Shown in pieces: positions 53,627 to 61,907 of a stretch of DNA of 64,000 nucleotides. The DNA is from Pyrobaculum oguniense TE7 (GTDB lineage Archaea; Thermoproteota; Thermoprotei; Thermoproteales; Thermoproteaceae): the NCBI GenBank assembly GCA_000247545.1, contig CP003316.1, positions 715,233 to 779,232 of the forward strand, given 5' to 3'. The notes under the pieces were generated by a model. It was given only the letters and a program-made list of their open reading frames with translations. It did no database searches and was not told the origin of the DNA. Within the stretch, counting starts at the first letter, position 1, and each line of letters begins with the position of its first letter. Both the position numbers and the translations under genes were made by a program.

Positions 53627-54660
53627 ATCCTAGGGACGAGGTCCCCACGGGGAGCCTCAAGTATTCTCAGCCCCCCTACCACGGTCTTGAGCAGGACGTA
53701 CCCTCTGTACCTCTCGGCTTTTCTAACCTCGCCTATGATTGCAGCATTGTCGAAGCCGAGCTTCTTCATAAACTCCACGACCTCTTCGGCTACGTCGGGG
53801 CTTACAGATAGCACGGCCGCGCCTTCGCTGGCCAGCGCCAGGGGGTCTATGCCCAACATGTTGGCGTAGTACGCCACCTGGGGCCTAATGGGTATCGCAG
53901 ATTCTTCCACGATGATGACAGTGCCGGAGGCCTTGGCCCAGTCGTTGAGCGCCATGGCTAACCCGCCTCTAGTCGGGTCGCGTGCTGCGTGGATGTGGGG
54001 GCCGTACTTCTCGACTAGAGGTAGCATGAGCCTGGTCAAGGGCTTTACGTCGCTTACGAGCCCACCTCCCGAGCCTTCGTCTATTATGCCGATCTGCCTC
54101 GCCAAGATCGCAGCCCCGTGATCTCCGAGATATCCGCTCACGACTATTTTATCGCCAGGCTGGGGCCTGTCCACTATCAGCCTATCGGCTATCCCAATGC
54201 CCACTGTGGCTATCGCTATCTTGTCTATCTGGCCCTTCGGCATCACCTTGAAGTCGCCGCCTATCAGCGCGACGCCCTCCTCGCGCAACACCCTCAACAT
54301 TGAATCCACGATTCTCCTCAGATCTTCCAGGGGGAAGCCCTCCTCTACTATGATGGCGTCCATGAGGGCAATGGGCTTTCCGCCTAACATTAAGACATCG
54401 TTGATAGAGCCTGACGCCGCTAAGACGCCTATATCGCCTCCGGGGAAAAATGGCGGGTTAACCGTGTAGGAGTCTACCGTCACGACCAAAAAGCGCCCAT
54501 CGCCCATGGGTATTGCCGCCGCATCGTCGGGGAAGTCTATACCCAAGCCACCCTCCACTTTTTTAAGCCTCTCCTCGATCTTGGAGAAAATCAATGACTC
54601 GAGGATTTGTGACGTCTCCACACTGCCTGCCCCGTGGGCTAACTTGACGACCTCGCCCAT
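53620..54660 (-). CDS. hypE: hydrogenase maturation protein HypE
   Basis: The 346-residue ATP-dependent dehydratase converts the thiocarboxamide on its C-terminal cysteine to thiocyanate, supplying the CN ligands of the NiFe centre. It belongs to the PurM/AIR-synthase family, with DAAAIPMGDGRFLVVTVDSYTV, LIGGDFKVMPKGQ and HAARDPTRGGLA. The essential tail is PRIC, with the modified cysteine last. ATG 54660 is ~20 bases from a minus-strand TATTTATA-type box at 54675-54685. Its partner HypF is not in the window. Confidence 0.95.
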   Translation of the reverse strand: MGEVVKLAHGAGSVETSQILESLIFSKIEERLKKVEGGLGIDFPDDAAAIPMGDGRFLVVTVDSYTVNPPFFPGGDIGVLAASGSINDVLMLGGKPIALMDAIIVEEGFPLEDLRRIVDSMLRVLREEGVALIGGDFKVMPKGQIDKIAIATVGIGIADRLIVDRPQPGDKIVVSGYLGDHGAAILARQIGIIDEGSGGGLVSDVKPLTRLMLPLVEKYGPHIHAARDPTRGGLAMALNDWAKASGTVIIVEESAIPIRPQVAYYANMLGIDPLALASEGAAVLSVSPDVAEEVVEFMKKLGFDNAAIIGEVRKAERYRGYVLLKTVVGGLRILEAPRGDLVPRIC

Positions 54661-54719
54661 GTGGATTAAAAACAGCGTATAAATAACGAATTCGCGACGA
54701 GACAGTCGCTACGGCGCGC

Positions 54720-56621
54720 TCAAATGTTGCTCCTCAACTTAGAGGCGACCTCCTTAGCCCAAGGGTGCAACCCATCAGCACCCCTCAGCGCAAGCTTGAG
54801 GGCGAGGCGCAGTTGCCTCTTGGGCTCTTGGGGTATGTGATCCATCACGACTACTGCAGAGGGCTCGGCTATGGGTCCTACGTATTCTCTGACCTTGTGC
54901 CTTACGTCTTCGGGGTTTGCCTTGCCCTTTACTACGACGAGTGGAGACTCGAACTTCTGGGGGTCGCGCAAGCCAACGGCCACCGCGTCCTCGACGCCGG
55001 GTAGGGAGGCTACGGCCTTCTCTATTATGGCAGGCGAGATCCTGTACCCGTTGATTTTCATCACTGTGTCCGATCTGCCTAGGGGGAATATGTTCATGTC
55101 GTCGGCCATCACGGCCAAATCGCCGACGTAGTACACCCCGCCTCTCCACTTCTTGGCGTACCAAGCGGAGTACTCGACAGGCATCGCCGGCCAAGGTCTC
55201 TTGACGACCAACTGGCCCGGCCTACCCCTCACGGGGTTTCCCGAATCGTCTACCACGTCTATGTCGAAGCCGGGCATCGGCGGGCCTACGGAGCCCGGGG
55301 CTACGGGGACAAATGCATAGTTGGGGAGACTACCCGTGACAAAGGTCCCAAGCTCTGTCTGGATGAACATGTGGATGACGGGTATCCTCCCGCTGAGCTT
55401 CTCCGGAAGTGAATCAATAGAGGGGGTCGTCCCCGTACCCACATAGTGGTAGGCCCACTTCCAGTATTTGACCTCCATGGGCTCCGCCGTGGTCAAGATC
55501 AGCTTCAACATGTCCAAGTTGTGGCTCTCGAGCAGCTTGGGATCTTGCCTCGAGAGGAGCCTTAAGGCCCCCGCCGTCGTCAAGAAGACGTTGACGGCGT
55601 AGTCCTCCAGCACGCTCCACCATACATCCCAGCTCGGGTAGTCGGGGCCCCCCTCGTATATTACCACGGCCGAGCCTACCATAAAGGGCCCAAACAAGAC
55701 GTAAGTGATGCCGGTTATCCATCCCGGCAGGACCGTGCAGAAGTAGGTGTCGCGCGGCCTTAAGCCAATCCACCTCGTGGTGGCGTAGGTCTGCGCCAAG
55801 TAGCCGCCGGCGCCGTGCGCGACAAAGCCAAGACCGTCGTCGTAGCCCACGTGGAGGCCGAAGAGTGGGTGGGAAGACTCAACAACGACCTCCTCGGCCT
55901 CTACGGGCGAGACGTCGTCTAGGACGAAGTCCCTCCCGCCGATTAGCTCCACGTCTATGCCCATCCTCCGCACGACCAACACCTTGGGCACGTGCTTAGT
56001 CAACTTCAGCGCCTTGTCCACAGTCTCCTTGACCTTTATCGCCTTCCCCTTCCTGGGGAAGGCGTCGACGGCTACGAGCAGCTCGGGGCGTCTGTCCTCG
56101 ATGCGCATGGCCAAATCGCCGTGGCCGAAGCCCGTAAACACGGGCTCAAACGGCGCGCCTATACGTACGGCGGCGAGCATTAGCGCGATAACTTCCGGCG
56201 TTGGCGGCGCGTAGAACATGACCCAATCGCCTCTCCCCACGCCCAGAGCTCTGAGCGCTCCCGAGTACCTCGCGGCTAGCTGGTCTAGGTCTGAGTAAGT
56301 GAAGGCCTTTATGAGACCGTCCTCACCCCTCCAGATCAAGGCCACCTTATCCCATATCCAAGTGCCGGCGTGTTTCCCCACTATGTTCTTATAGGGGCTC
56401 AACTCGCCGCCCACAAACCACCTAACGGCCGGGGGATCCCCCTCCACGAGCTTAGTCCAAGGCCTCTCCCAGATTAGGTAAGACGCCTCCCTCGCCCAGA
56501 ACTCCGGCTTTAGGCTTTCCTTGTATATTTTCTTGTACTGCTCGAATGGTATCGTCTTATACTTGAAAAGCGGCGGGATTACTCTCTCCTCGCTGATGAA
56601 CTCTTTCAGGAGAGTCTCCAT
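54720..56621 (-). CDS. acetyl-CoA synthetase-like protein lacking catalytic motifs
   Basis: This 633-residue protein shares the length and layout of AMP-forming acetyl-CoA synthetase (TTRWIGLRPRDTYFCTVLPGWITGITYV, VVIYEGGPDYPSWDVWW, GDLAVMADDMNIFPLGRSDTVMKINGYRISPAIIE). The P-loop normally reading YTSGxTGxPKG is replaced at ~253-275 by LHVGYDDGLGFVAHGAGGY. The C-terminal PKTRSGK motif with its catalytic lysine is replaced by PKRQLRLALK. ATP activation is therefore unlikely, and it may be a CoA/acyl-binding pseudoenzyme. It starts at ATG 56621, 1 base after the Mrp-type gene, in the nikR-hypA operon. Confidence 0.78.
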   Translation of the reverse strand: METLLKEFISEERVIPPLFKYKTIPFEQYKKIYKESLKPEFWAREASYLIWERPWTKLVEGDPPAVRWFVGGELSPYKNIVGKHAGTWIWDKVALIWRGEDGLIKAFTYSDLDQLAARYSGALRALGVGRGDWVMFYAPPTPEVIALMLAAVRIGAPFEPVFTGFGHGDLAMRIEDRRPELLVAVDAFPRKGKAIKVKETVDKALKLTKHVPKVLVVRRMGIDVELIGGRDFVLDDVSPVEAEEVVVESSHPLFGLHVGYDDGLGFVAHGAGGYLAQTYATTRWIGLRPRDTYFCTVLPGWITGITYVLFGPFMVGSAVVIYEGGPDYPSWDVWWSVLEDYAVNVFLTTAGALRLLSRQDPKLLESHNLDMLKLILTTAEPMEVKYWKWAYHYVGTGTTPSIDSLPEKLSGRIPVIHMFIQTELGTFVTGSLPNYAFVPVAPGSVGPPMPGFDIDVVDDSGNPVRGRPGQLVVKRPWPAMPVEYSAWYAKKWRGGVYYVGDLAVMADDMNIFPLGRSDTVMKINGYRISPAIIEKAVASLPGVEDAVAVGLRDPQKFESPLVVVKGKANPEDVRHKVREYVGPIAEPSAVVVMDHIPQEPKRQLRLALKLALRGADGLHPWAKEVASKLRSNI

Positions 56622-56622
56622 G

Positions 56623-57354
56623 TCAAAGGCCCCTCGCCACGTCCCGCACCGCCTCGGCTACGGGGCCTCTGTACTCGTGCAGTCTCCCGACGTAGTCCTC
56701 AAGGGAGGGGTCTATCGGTATCTCGTAGACTCTGGCGCCGACGTTTTCGCCAAGCCTTCGCGCCTCGTCGCCACGGCCGAAGGGGTAGATTCTCGCCCCC
56801 CCGCATTCGACGTAGGCCATGTTGAGGATAAAGGCCCTCGGCTTGCGACCCACCTCTATGAGGTAGTCGACCAGTTGCTTCACGACCTTGTAGGAAGCTT
56901 TTGAGGGCGTGGTGACCACAACCGGGACGTAGCTGGCGATTCTGCCCAAGGCGAGTAGCTCCTCGCCCATGCCGGGCGGCATATCGACAATTACAGTGTC
57001 GGCGTCTCCGAGCTTGGCGAACGCTATCAGGGCCTCGACGGCGCCGGCTTGGCCGTACCCCGGGAGCACCACGTATCTATCGCCCACGATGCCGCCTAAC
57101 GAAAACAACTTCAAGCCGCCGACGACGATCGGCTCGACACCCTCCCTTCCCACCTCGTGAAGCTTTCCAGACACGCCGAAGAGCTTCGGGATAGACATGC
57201 CGCTGAGGTCGAGGTCGATCAAGGCAGAGCCCCTAATACTAAGCGCCAACAGAGACGCAACAACGCTTTTGCCCACACCTCCCTTGCCGCTCATCACAGC
57301 TATCACCTTCCTCCTCTTCAGCTTATCCCGTGCGAGCTCCAGGAGCGGCCTCAT
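56623..57354 (-). CDS. Mrp/MinD-type ATPase, probable atypical HypB
   Basis: The 243-residue deviant-Walker ATPase has MSGKGGVGKSVVASLLALS, LIDLDLSGMSIPKLFG and VIVDMPPGMGEELL. The position right after hypA (ATGA overlap at 57351-57354) matches the Thermococcus atypical HypB (Mrp/MinD type), which works with HypA to insert nickel into hydrogenase. A classical HypB with histidine-rich metal-binding tail is absent here. ATG 57354 gives MRPLLELARDKLKRR; the longer frame to 57414 lies in hypA. Confidence 0.8.
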   Translation of the reverse strand: MRPLLELARDKLKRRKVIAVMSGKGGVGKSVVASLLALSIRGSALIDLDLSGMSIPKLFGVSGKLHEVGREGVEPIVVGGLKLFSLGGIVGDRYVVLPGYGQAGAVEALIAFAKLGDADTVIVDMPPGMGEELLALGRIASYVPVVVTTPSKASYKVVKQLVDYLIEVGRKPRAFILNMAYVECGGARIYPFGRGDEARRLGENVGARVYEIPIDPSLEDYVGRLHEYRGPVAEAVRDVARGL

Positions 57355-57761
57355 GTTGTCTCCACCTCCTCTATCTTTATCGAGAGCTCCGCCTCTATGT
57401 CGTGGGAGCCGCACTTAGGGCATTTGACAAAGGTGGGGAGCAACTCGGGAATTAGGTGCAGGGGGTACTCCTCGCCGTACTCCCCAGCTATGCGCCTAAT
57501 CTGGGGGTCCACCTCTTCTTGGCCGAACTCGTAACCGCAAGCACGGCAACGATAGCGGGGCGACCTCACCTTGACCTCCAGCTTGGCCCTCTCGAGCCTG
57601 GACTCCCTCTTGAGCGCATCGAAAGCCTCGTTTAACACAGATACGTCAAGTTGAGCCGGCGAGGGCACCGACAGCACAACCCTTTTTATCTCGACGCCGT
57701 GCTCTAATGCCCAGCGGTCTAGCGTTTGCACCAATGAGAGCGCCAGCGACCACTCATGCAT
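57351..57761 (-). CDS. hypA: hydrogenase nickel metallochaperone HypA
   Basis: The 136-residue chaperone begins MHEWSLALSLVQTL, where His2/Glu3 and the N-terminal amine bind nickel. It has a zinc domain with paired CxxC motifs, YRCRACGYEF and VKCPKCGSHDIEAE. Between them lies a longer loop than in bacteria, typical of archaeal HypA. ATG 57761 is the only sensible start because the N-terminal Met-His-Glu is functional. It is the second gene of the minus-strand nikR-hypA operon. Confidence 0.95.
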   Translation of the reverse strand: MHEWSLALSLVQTLDRWALEHGVEIKRVVLSVPSPAQLDVSVLNEAFDALKRESRLERAKLEVKVRSPRYRCRACGYEFGQEEVDPQIRRIAGEYGEEYPLHLIPELLPTFVKCPKCGSHDIEAELSIKIEEVETT

Positions 57762-57790
57762 GTGCCGCAGGCATTGGGTGCATTAAAGTA

Positions 57791-58183
57791 TTACTCAAGA
57801 CGTGGGATGTTCACCACTCTTAGGAACCTAAGACCCCTGCCCACTCTGGACATCCTCGTGACGAGGCCTCTTATCCTTTCGCTATCGCCGAGGGCGTGTA
57901 TCACCTCTAGGCAATTCCTGTCGTCTAGATGTATGTGTGTCGAGGCCCTTATCACGTCTCTGAACTCGTGCTGAATCTCAGTGAGGTTCTTTGCCACCTC
58001 GCCGACTTCGTGGTCATATATGTAGATTATAATAGACGCCATAGGCTTTTGTACAAGCTCGCTGATCTTCTCCGCAATTATCGAGGCGACGAAGCGGGAC
58101 CGGTTTGTCTCGCCAAGAATAGACATGGCATTTTCCATTTCTTTATAGAGCTTATCGTCAAGAGTCAGACTAATCCGTTTCAT
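57791..58183 (-). CDS. nikR: nickel-responsive regulator NikR
   Basis: The 130-residue ribbon-helix-helix regulator begins MKRISLTLDDKLYKEMENAM. The C-terminal ACT-like nickel domain shows IQHEFRDVIRASTHIHLDDRNCLEVI, with the conserved His, His-x-His and Cys ligands of the high-affinity nickel site. It would repress nickel uptake or hydrogenase genes when nickel is plentiful. It starts at ATG 58183. A TTTTTATTAAAAA box centred 21 bases away is shared with the divergent gene. It heads the nikR-hypA-Mrp operon. Confidence 0.94.
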   Translation of the reverse strand: MKRISLTLDDKLYKEMENAMSILGETNRSRFVASIIAEKISELVQKPMASIIIYIYDHEVGEVAKNLTEIQHEFRDVIRASTHIHLDDRNCLEVIHALGDSERIRGLVTRMSRVGRGLRFLRVVNIPRLE

Positions 58184-58196
58184 GTATAGCTGTTTA

Positions 58197-58211
58197 CTTT
58201 TTATTAAAAAC
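58197..58211. promoter_or_regulatory. shared TATA box of nikR and divergent hydrogenase-side gene
   Basis: CTTTTTATTAAAAAC is nearly palindromic, its centre 21 bases from ATG 58183 (minus) and 20 bases from ATG 58224 (plus). Confidence 0.6.
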
Positions 58212-58223
58212 CCTTTTCATGCC

Positions 58224-58535
58224 ATGTTTAGAATGGACGACGGCATAGCGCCAAGGGATCTAAAAGTGGAAATTATCAAAGACGGCTTGAGGAACATAAG
58301 GGCAAAGTACAAGGAGTGCCAGACGACCAGAAAGAAGGAAATCTGCTATGCTATAGCGGCCAACGAGCTGATGTCTATGTTCGGCTCCTTGGTGCCAAAC
58401 GTATGGCACGACCCCGAGATGAGATTCTTCATCCTAAAGGGCACCGAAGGCTTTTTTGTCTACGACGCGGACCTCGACAAGTTGCGAATATTATCCATAG
58501 AAGAAATAGTAACTATCATATTAAGAGAAACATAA
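58224..58535 (+). CDS. unknown small protein divergent from nikR
   Basis: The 103-residue protein begins MFRMDDGIAPRDLKVEIIKDGL. It has cysteines in YKECQTT and KEICYAI, then FFILKGTEGFFVYDADLDKLRIL, which looks like an alpha/beta fold. No family is recognised. It shares a TATA-like box with nikR and precedes an AT-rich gap before the hydrogenase protease, so it is probably part of the hydrogenase regulon. Confidence 0.6.
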   Translation: MFRMDDGIAPRDLKVEIIKDGLRNIRAKYKECQTTRKKEICYAIAANELMSMFGSLVPNVWHDPEMRFFILKGTEGFFVYDADLDKLRILSIEEIVTIILRET

Positions 58536-58696
58536 TATATTTTTATAATATACCCTTAGAAAACTATAAAAAGTATATTATGTTCTAGATCCATATGAAT
58601 AAAATATATATTAATAAATGCATAATTTGATCAATATAATTGATTCGCAATGCAATACGCTTTATATCTTTTTAAAGTCTCATTTTCCCAAATTAC
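58536..58696. promoter_or_regulatory. AT-rich control region of the hydrogenase operon with inverted repeat
   Basis: These 160 bases are mostly A/T in a GC-rich neighbourhood. A perfect 9-bp inverted repeat, ATAATATAC at 58545-58553 and GTATATTAT at 58573-58581, has a 19-base spacer. Another palindrome, TTGATCAA, follows near 58627. A TATA-like CTTTATATC (~58659-58667) is ~30 bases before ATG 58697. NikR-type regulators bind inverted repeats with a comparable spacing, so this is a candidate operator. Confidence 0.5.
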
Positions 58697-59182
58697 ATGT
58701 ATAACTCTTTTGCCCTGATAGCCTCTGTAGGATATCTTTTGAGGGGAGATTGCGCTATAGGCTACGAGGCCGCGCGCATATTGAGGGAAAAGGGTCTACA
58801 GGTGTTGGAGTTATCCGGCGACGTCTTCACGATGATAGACGAGCTGAAGGAGCATCCGCACGAGGTTTTGATCTTGTTAGGCACAATACAGAAGGGCCGT
58901 CCGCCTGGGACTCTAGAGGTTTATGAGTTCAAGCCGCAGAAGTTCGACGACGTCCTCGCCGCGGCCAGCGCACTTCGCCCCTCCCTCGAGGGAAGGATAT
59001 CCCTCCAAGATCTGCTCATTGGTCTCAGCGTCTTGGGGCCTATATCCAAAAAGACGTACGTCGTGGACTGCGAACCCCCGCGCCCCGAGCCCGGCATAGG
59101 CCTATCGCCCGAGGGGAGGAAGTGCGCGGAGCTCATGGCAGAGAAGACGCTGGAGTTGCTGGGCCATGTGCAAGGTGCTTGA
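58697..59182 (+). CDS. hydrogenase maturation endopeptidase
   Basis: The 161-residue member of the HybD/HycI nickel-dependent protease family removes the C-terminal tail of the hydrogenase large subunit after NiFe insertion. The GYLLRGDCAIGYEAA opening corresponds to the GNxLxxDDGxG motif with the nickel-binding acid. VLILLGTIQKGRPPGTLEVYE and GLSVLGPI match the second half. The family residue Glu/Asp pair is partly altered (GDC in place of DDG). It overlaps the next gene by 17 bases in the hydrogenase operon. Confidence 0.83.
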   Translation: MYNSFALIASVGYLLRGDCAIGYEAARILREKGLQVLELSGDVFTMIDELKEHPHEVLILLGTIQKGRPPGTLEVYEFKPQKFDDVLAAASALRPSLEGRISLQDLLIGLSVLGPISKKTYVVDCEPPRPEPGIGLSPEGRKCAELMAEKTLELLGHVQGA

Positions 59183-59789
59183 CGAGAGGGAACTAGAAGT
59201 TCTGAAGGCATCGCTCGATTCGCAACGATTCTACCATGTATACAAAAAAACTCCTCTTCCGCTGGCCTCTGCCTGGAGACTCATTAGGCGTTTAGCAAAG
59301 GCCGGATTGATAGAATACAACAGAGGGCATATCAAGGTGGCCGAGGCTGGGCTCATTGTATTGGCTAACCACGGCGATCCCATCGCCTTAGCACTCTTGG
59401 CCCATAAATACAGAGTTAACACGGTAGCTGTAAAGGAGTTCTTAGAGTTCCTCTGCCAGAGGATAAAAGACATGCCAGTAAAGACGTTGGTAGACACAGT
59501 GGGACTTATAGGGCCGGGCTCTTTAAAGGAGTTACACGGCACGCCAGCTGAGGGCCTCGCGGCTAAGCTCTTGTTGGAGTTCTGCAAAGAGTTCGTAGTG
59601 GAGGTAGACGGCTCTAAGTTCCTGCTGGGAGGTAAGGGGATCATCGTAGCGTATTGCAAGCTGTGCGATCGCGAAGGGAGACTAGAGCTGTACCCCAATT
59701 GCCCACTCGCCAAGCTTTTTTTCAGATCTCTGAAAACGCGTTTTTTAAAAGTGAACAAGACATTTTCCGATGCTGATAAAAAGACGTGA
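59166..59789 (+). CDS. winged-helix-like protein with C-terminal cysteine motif
   Basis: The 207-residue protein has an N-terminal winged helix-like module (KTPLPLASAWRLIRRLAKAGLIEYNRGHIKVAE). A helical middle and a C-terminal metal-type motif follow, with CKLCDREGRLELYPNCPLAKLF (CxxC and a later C). It lies between the protease and small-subunit genes, overlapping both (17 and 20 bases), so it is translated with them. It may be a regulator or an assembly factor. No family is recognised. Confidence 0.6.
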   Translation: MCKVLDERELEVLKASLDSQRFYHVYKKTPLPLASAWRLIRRLAKAGLIEYNRGHIKVAEAGLIVLANHGDPIALALLAHKYRVNTVAVKEFLEFLCQRIKDMPVKTLVDTVGLIGPGSLKELHGTPAEGLAAKLLLEFCKEFVVEVDGSKFLLGGKGIIVAYCKLCDREGRLELYPNCPLAKLFFRSLKTRFLKVNKTFSDADKKT

Positions 59790-61086
59790 TTTCCTGAAAG
59801 CCTCGGCACTTGCATCGATGTTGGCGTCTCTCAACTGGAGCGCTTTAGTGAAGGCAGCAAGTGAGACCATTAGGAGCGGCGGTATAGGAGTTGTTTGGTT
59901 TGAGGCTCAGGACTGCGCCGGCAATACGACTGCAGTGATCCAAGCTACTGACCCGTCCCTTCTAGACGTTTTGCTGGGAACGACGCCGCTGGTGGGCCCC
60001 GGCACCGTCAGACTTCTATTCCACCATACTGTGATGCCGCAGTGGGGTACGTATCACATACAGTCCCCCTCTGACGTCGCTGAACATACAAAGCTTGAGC
60101 AGTATTTAGCAACCCAGCCTCCGCCTGGCGACGCCATGAAAATCTTAGAAGAGATCGCAGAGGGGAAGCACGGCCCCTACGTCTTGGTCCTAGAAGGGAG
60201 CTTCCCCCAAGAATATGGCATTCCGGGCTCAAACATTGAAACGAAAGGCGGCTACTACTGCGTAGTGGGTCACAGAACATGTACCGAGTGGGCAAAGCTC
60301 TTATTTAAAAACGCGGCTGCGGTGGTGGCCGTGGGGAACTGCGCTGCCTATGGTGGGGTAGTTGCCAACAAGGTGTTGGAACCTCCGCCGAATTTCAAAT
60401 TCCCAACTTGGTCGCCGTCTCCCACTGGCGCAATAGGCATGTTCGACGACCCGATAAGGGGAGTAAAGGGAATGATCCACCAGCCGTACTTCCAGCCAGA
60501 AGTGGAGCCGTTCCGCAAGTATATTGACGAGGGAGGAGTCCCCGACTTTAAGACAATAAAGCCAGCTGTTGCCGTGCCGGGATGTCCGGCTAACGGCAAC
60601 GGCATTCTCAGAACTCTAGCATTACTAGTACTAGTAGCAGGAGGGGTATTAAAGCCCGACGTCCTTGAGAGAAGGGCGTTTCTCGACGAATATGCAAGAC
60701 CGAGGTTTATATTTGGCCAGACCGTCCACGAGCAGTGCCCAAGGGCGGGATCCTACGCCGCAGGCGATCTCCGCCCCTACGCTGGCGCCGGCGATTACAA
60801 ATGCCTATTCGGGGTGGGCTGTAAGGGGCCTATTTCAAATTGTCCGTGGAATAAGGTGGGATGGGTCAGCGGAATAGGGGGTCCGACAAGGACTGGAGGC
60901 GTGTGTATAGGATGTACTATGCCCGGATTTACCGACGCCTACGAGCCATTCTGGGCTCCACTTCACGCGCCAAGGTTGCCTGCAATACCCACGCTCGTGG
61001 CCGCTGTGGGGGGCGCTGCAGTGGCAGGGTTGGCAGGCGCTTATTTAATTACCCGCGGGGCTAAGGAAAAGGAGGAAAAGAAGTAG
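59770..61086 (+). CDS. hynS: [NiFe] hydrogenase small subunit, Tat-exported
   Basis: The 438-residue subunit begins with a Tat signal (KRRDFLKASALASMLASL). It carries iron-sulfur ligands in GNCAAYGGV, VPGCPANGNG, HEQCPRAG, CLFGVGCKGPISNCPWN and GGVCIGCTMPGF. The proximal-cluster CxxC of standard hydrogenases is CAGN here (C49 to N52). A C-terminal membrane helix (LVAAVGGAAVAGLAGAYLI) anchors it. It transfers electrons from the NiFe site to Isp1/Isp2 and quinone. It is cotranscribed with isp1, isp2 and hynL in the order typical of Isp-type hydrogenases. Confidence 0.93.
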   Translation: MLIKRRDFLKASALASMLASLNWSALVKAASETIRSGGIGVVWFEAQDCAGNTTAVIQATDPSLLDVLLGTTPLVGPGTVRLLFHHTVMPQWGTYHIQSPSDVAEHTKLEQYLATQPPPGDAMKILEEIAEGKHGPYVLVLEGSFPQEYGIPGSNIETKGGYYCVVGHRTCTEWAKLLFKNAAAVVAVGNCAAYGGVVANKVLEPPPNFKFPTWSPSPTGAIGMFDDPIRGVKGMIHQPYFQPEVEPFRKYIDEGGVPDFKTIKPAVAVPGCPANGNGILRTLALLVLVAGGVLKPDVLERRAFLDEYARPRFIFGQTVHEQCPRAGSYAAGDLRPYAGAGDYKCLFGVGCKGPISNCPWNKVGWVSGIGGPTRTGGVCIGCTMPGFTDAYEPFWAPLHAPRLPAIPTLVAAVGGAAVAGLAGAYLITRGAKEKEEKK

Positions 61087-61087
61087 T

Positions 61088-61855
61088 ATGGAAATTTTGG
61101 AGTTTTCCCTTTTTGTACTATTCCCGGCGGCGTTAGCCATATTTGCGCTCGGCGCCTCATACCGCTTATTCCGCTACGTCTTCCTTTACAGAAAGGGCGT
61201 ATACATACATAGGGATAGTAGCTTTGCCTTTAAAATTAAAAGTCTAGTACTGTCATTTTTAAGGCCCACATCTTTTAATCTCAGAACTAAGCCAATGGAG
61301 TTTGTATTTGGGTTTATGTTAATGCACGCAATAGGGCTTATCCCGTTGATCTTCTTGTTAGCACAACACATCGCATATATTGAAGCTATTATTCCATTCT
61401 ATGGTTTATTGTGGCCGCTGGCCATACCAATAAGCCCAATTACAGGTGCTCTTACCGTGACGTCGCCTGTAGGCGTTAAACAAGTTGAGACGTTGTGGGG
61501 CCCCCTTACTATTGTATTAAATGGCGATTTCTTAGCTATATTTGCAATTTTGGGAGCTACATACAAGTCTTTTGCGAAAATATATGAGAGGTTCAAAGGT
61601 CACAAAAATGTAAGAATAGGCGATCTTCTTATTTGGCCACTTCTGCTTGCCGTATTGATAACTGGGTGGCTCGCTGCTCACCACACGCCTAGTGGCGATA
61701 TAGTTTGGTATAGAACTATGCTGGGTCTGCACATCGCCTTCGCCGCGTTGTTCGTGGCTGTGTGGCCGTTTACTAAGTTCTTCCACTTCCTTTGGGGTTA
61801 TTGGTATGGAAAACTACACGAGTGGTACGACATGGCGATAAAGAGGGGAGTCTGA
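61088..61855 (+). CDS. isp1: hydrogenase-associated membrane protein Isp1 (NarI/HdrE-like)
   Basis: The 255-residue protein has about five membrane helices (FVLFPAALAIFALGASYRLF, FGFMLMHAIGLIPLIFLLAQH, PLLLAVLITGWLAAHH, LHIAFAALFVAVWPF). Histidines lie within the helices as probable heme b ligands (MLMHAIG, LAAHHTP, LGLHIAF). The family includes NarI and HdrE/DsrM-like quinone-reactive cytochromes b. It starts 1 base after hynS. In the hynS-isp1-isp2-hynL cluster it is predicted to pass electrons from the small subunit to the quinone pool. Confidence 0.88.
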   Translation: MEILEFSLFVLFPAALAIFALGASYRLFRYVFLYRKGVYIHRDSSFAFKIKSLVLSFLRPTSFNLRTKPMEFVFGFMLMHAIGLIPLIFLLAQHIAYIEAIIPFYGLLWPLAIPISPITGALTVTSPVGVKQVETLWGPLTIVLNGDFLAIFAILGATYKSFAKIYERFKGHKNVRIGDLLIWPLLLAVLITGWLAAHHTPSGDIVWYRTMLGLHIAFAALFVAVWPFTKFFHFLWGYWYGKLHEWYDMAIKRGV

Positions 61856-61907
61856 AATTTTCACCTTAGCGAAAAACATCTTTTTAACGATCTTTGTCAT
61901 TTTTTCT

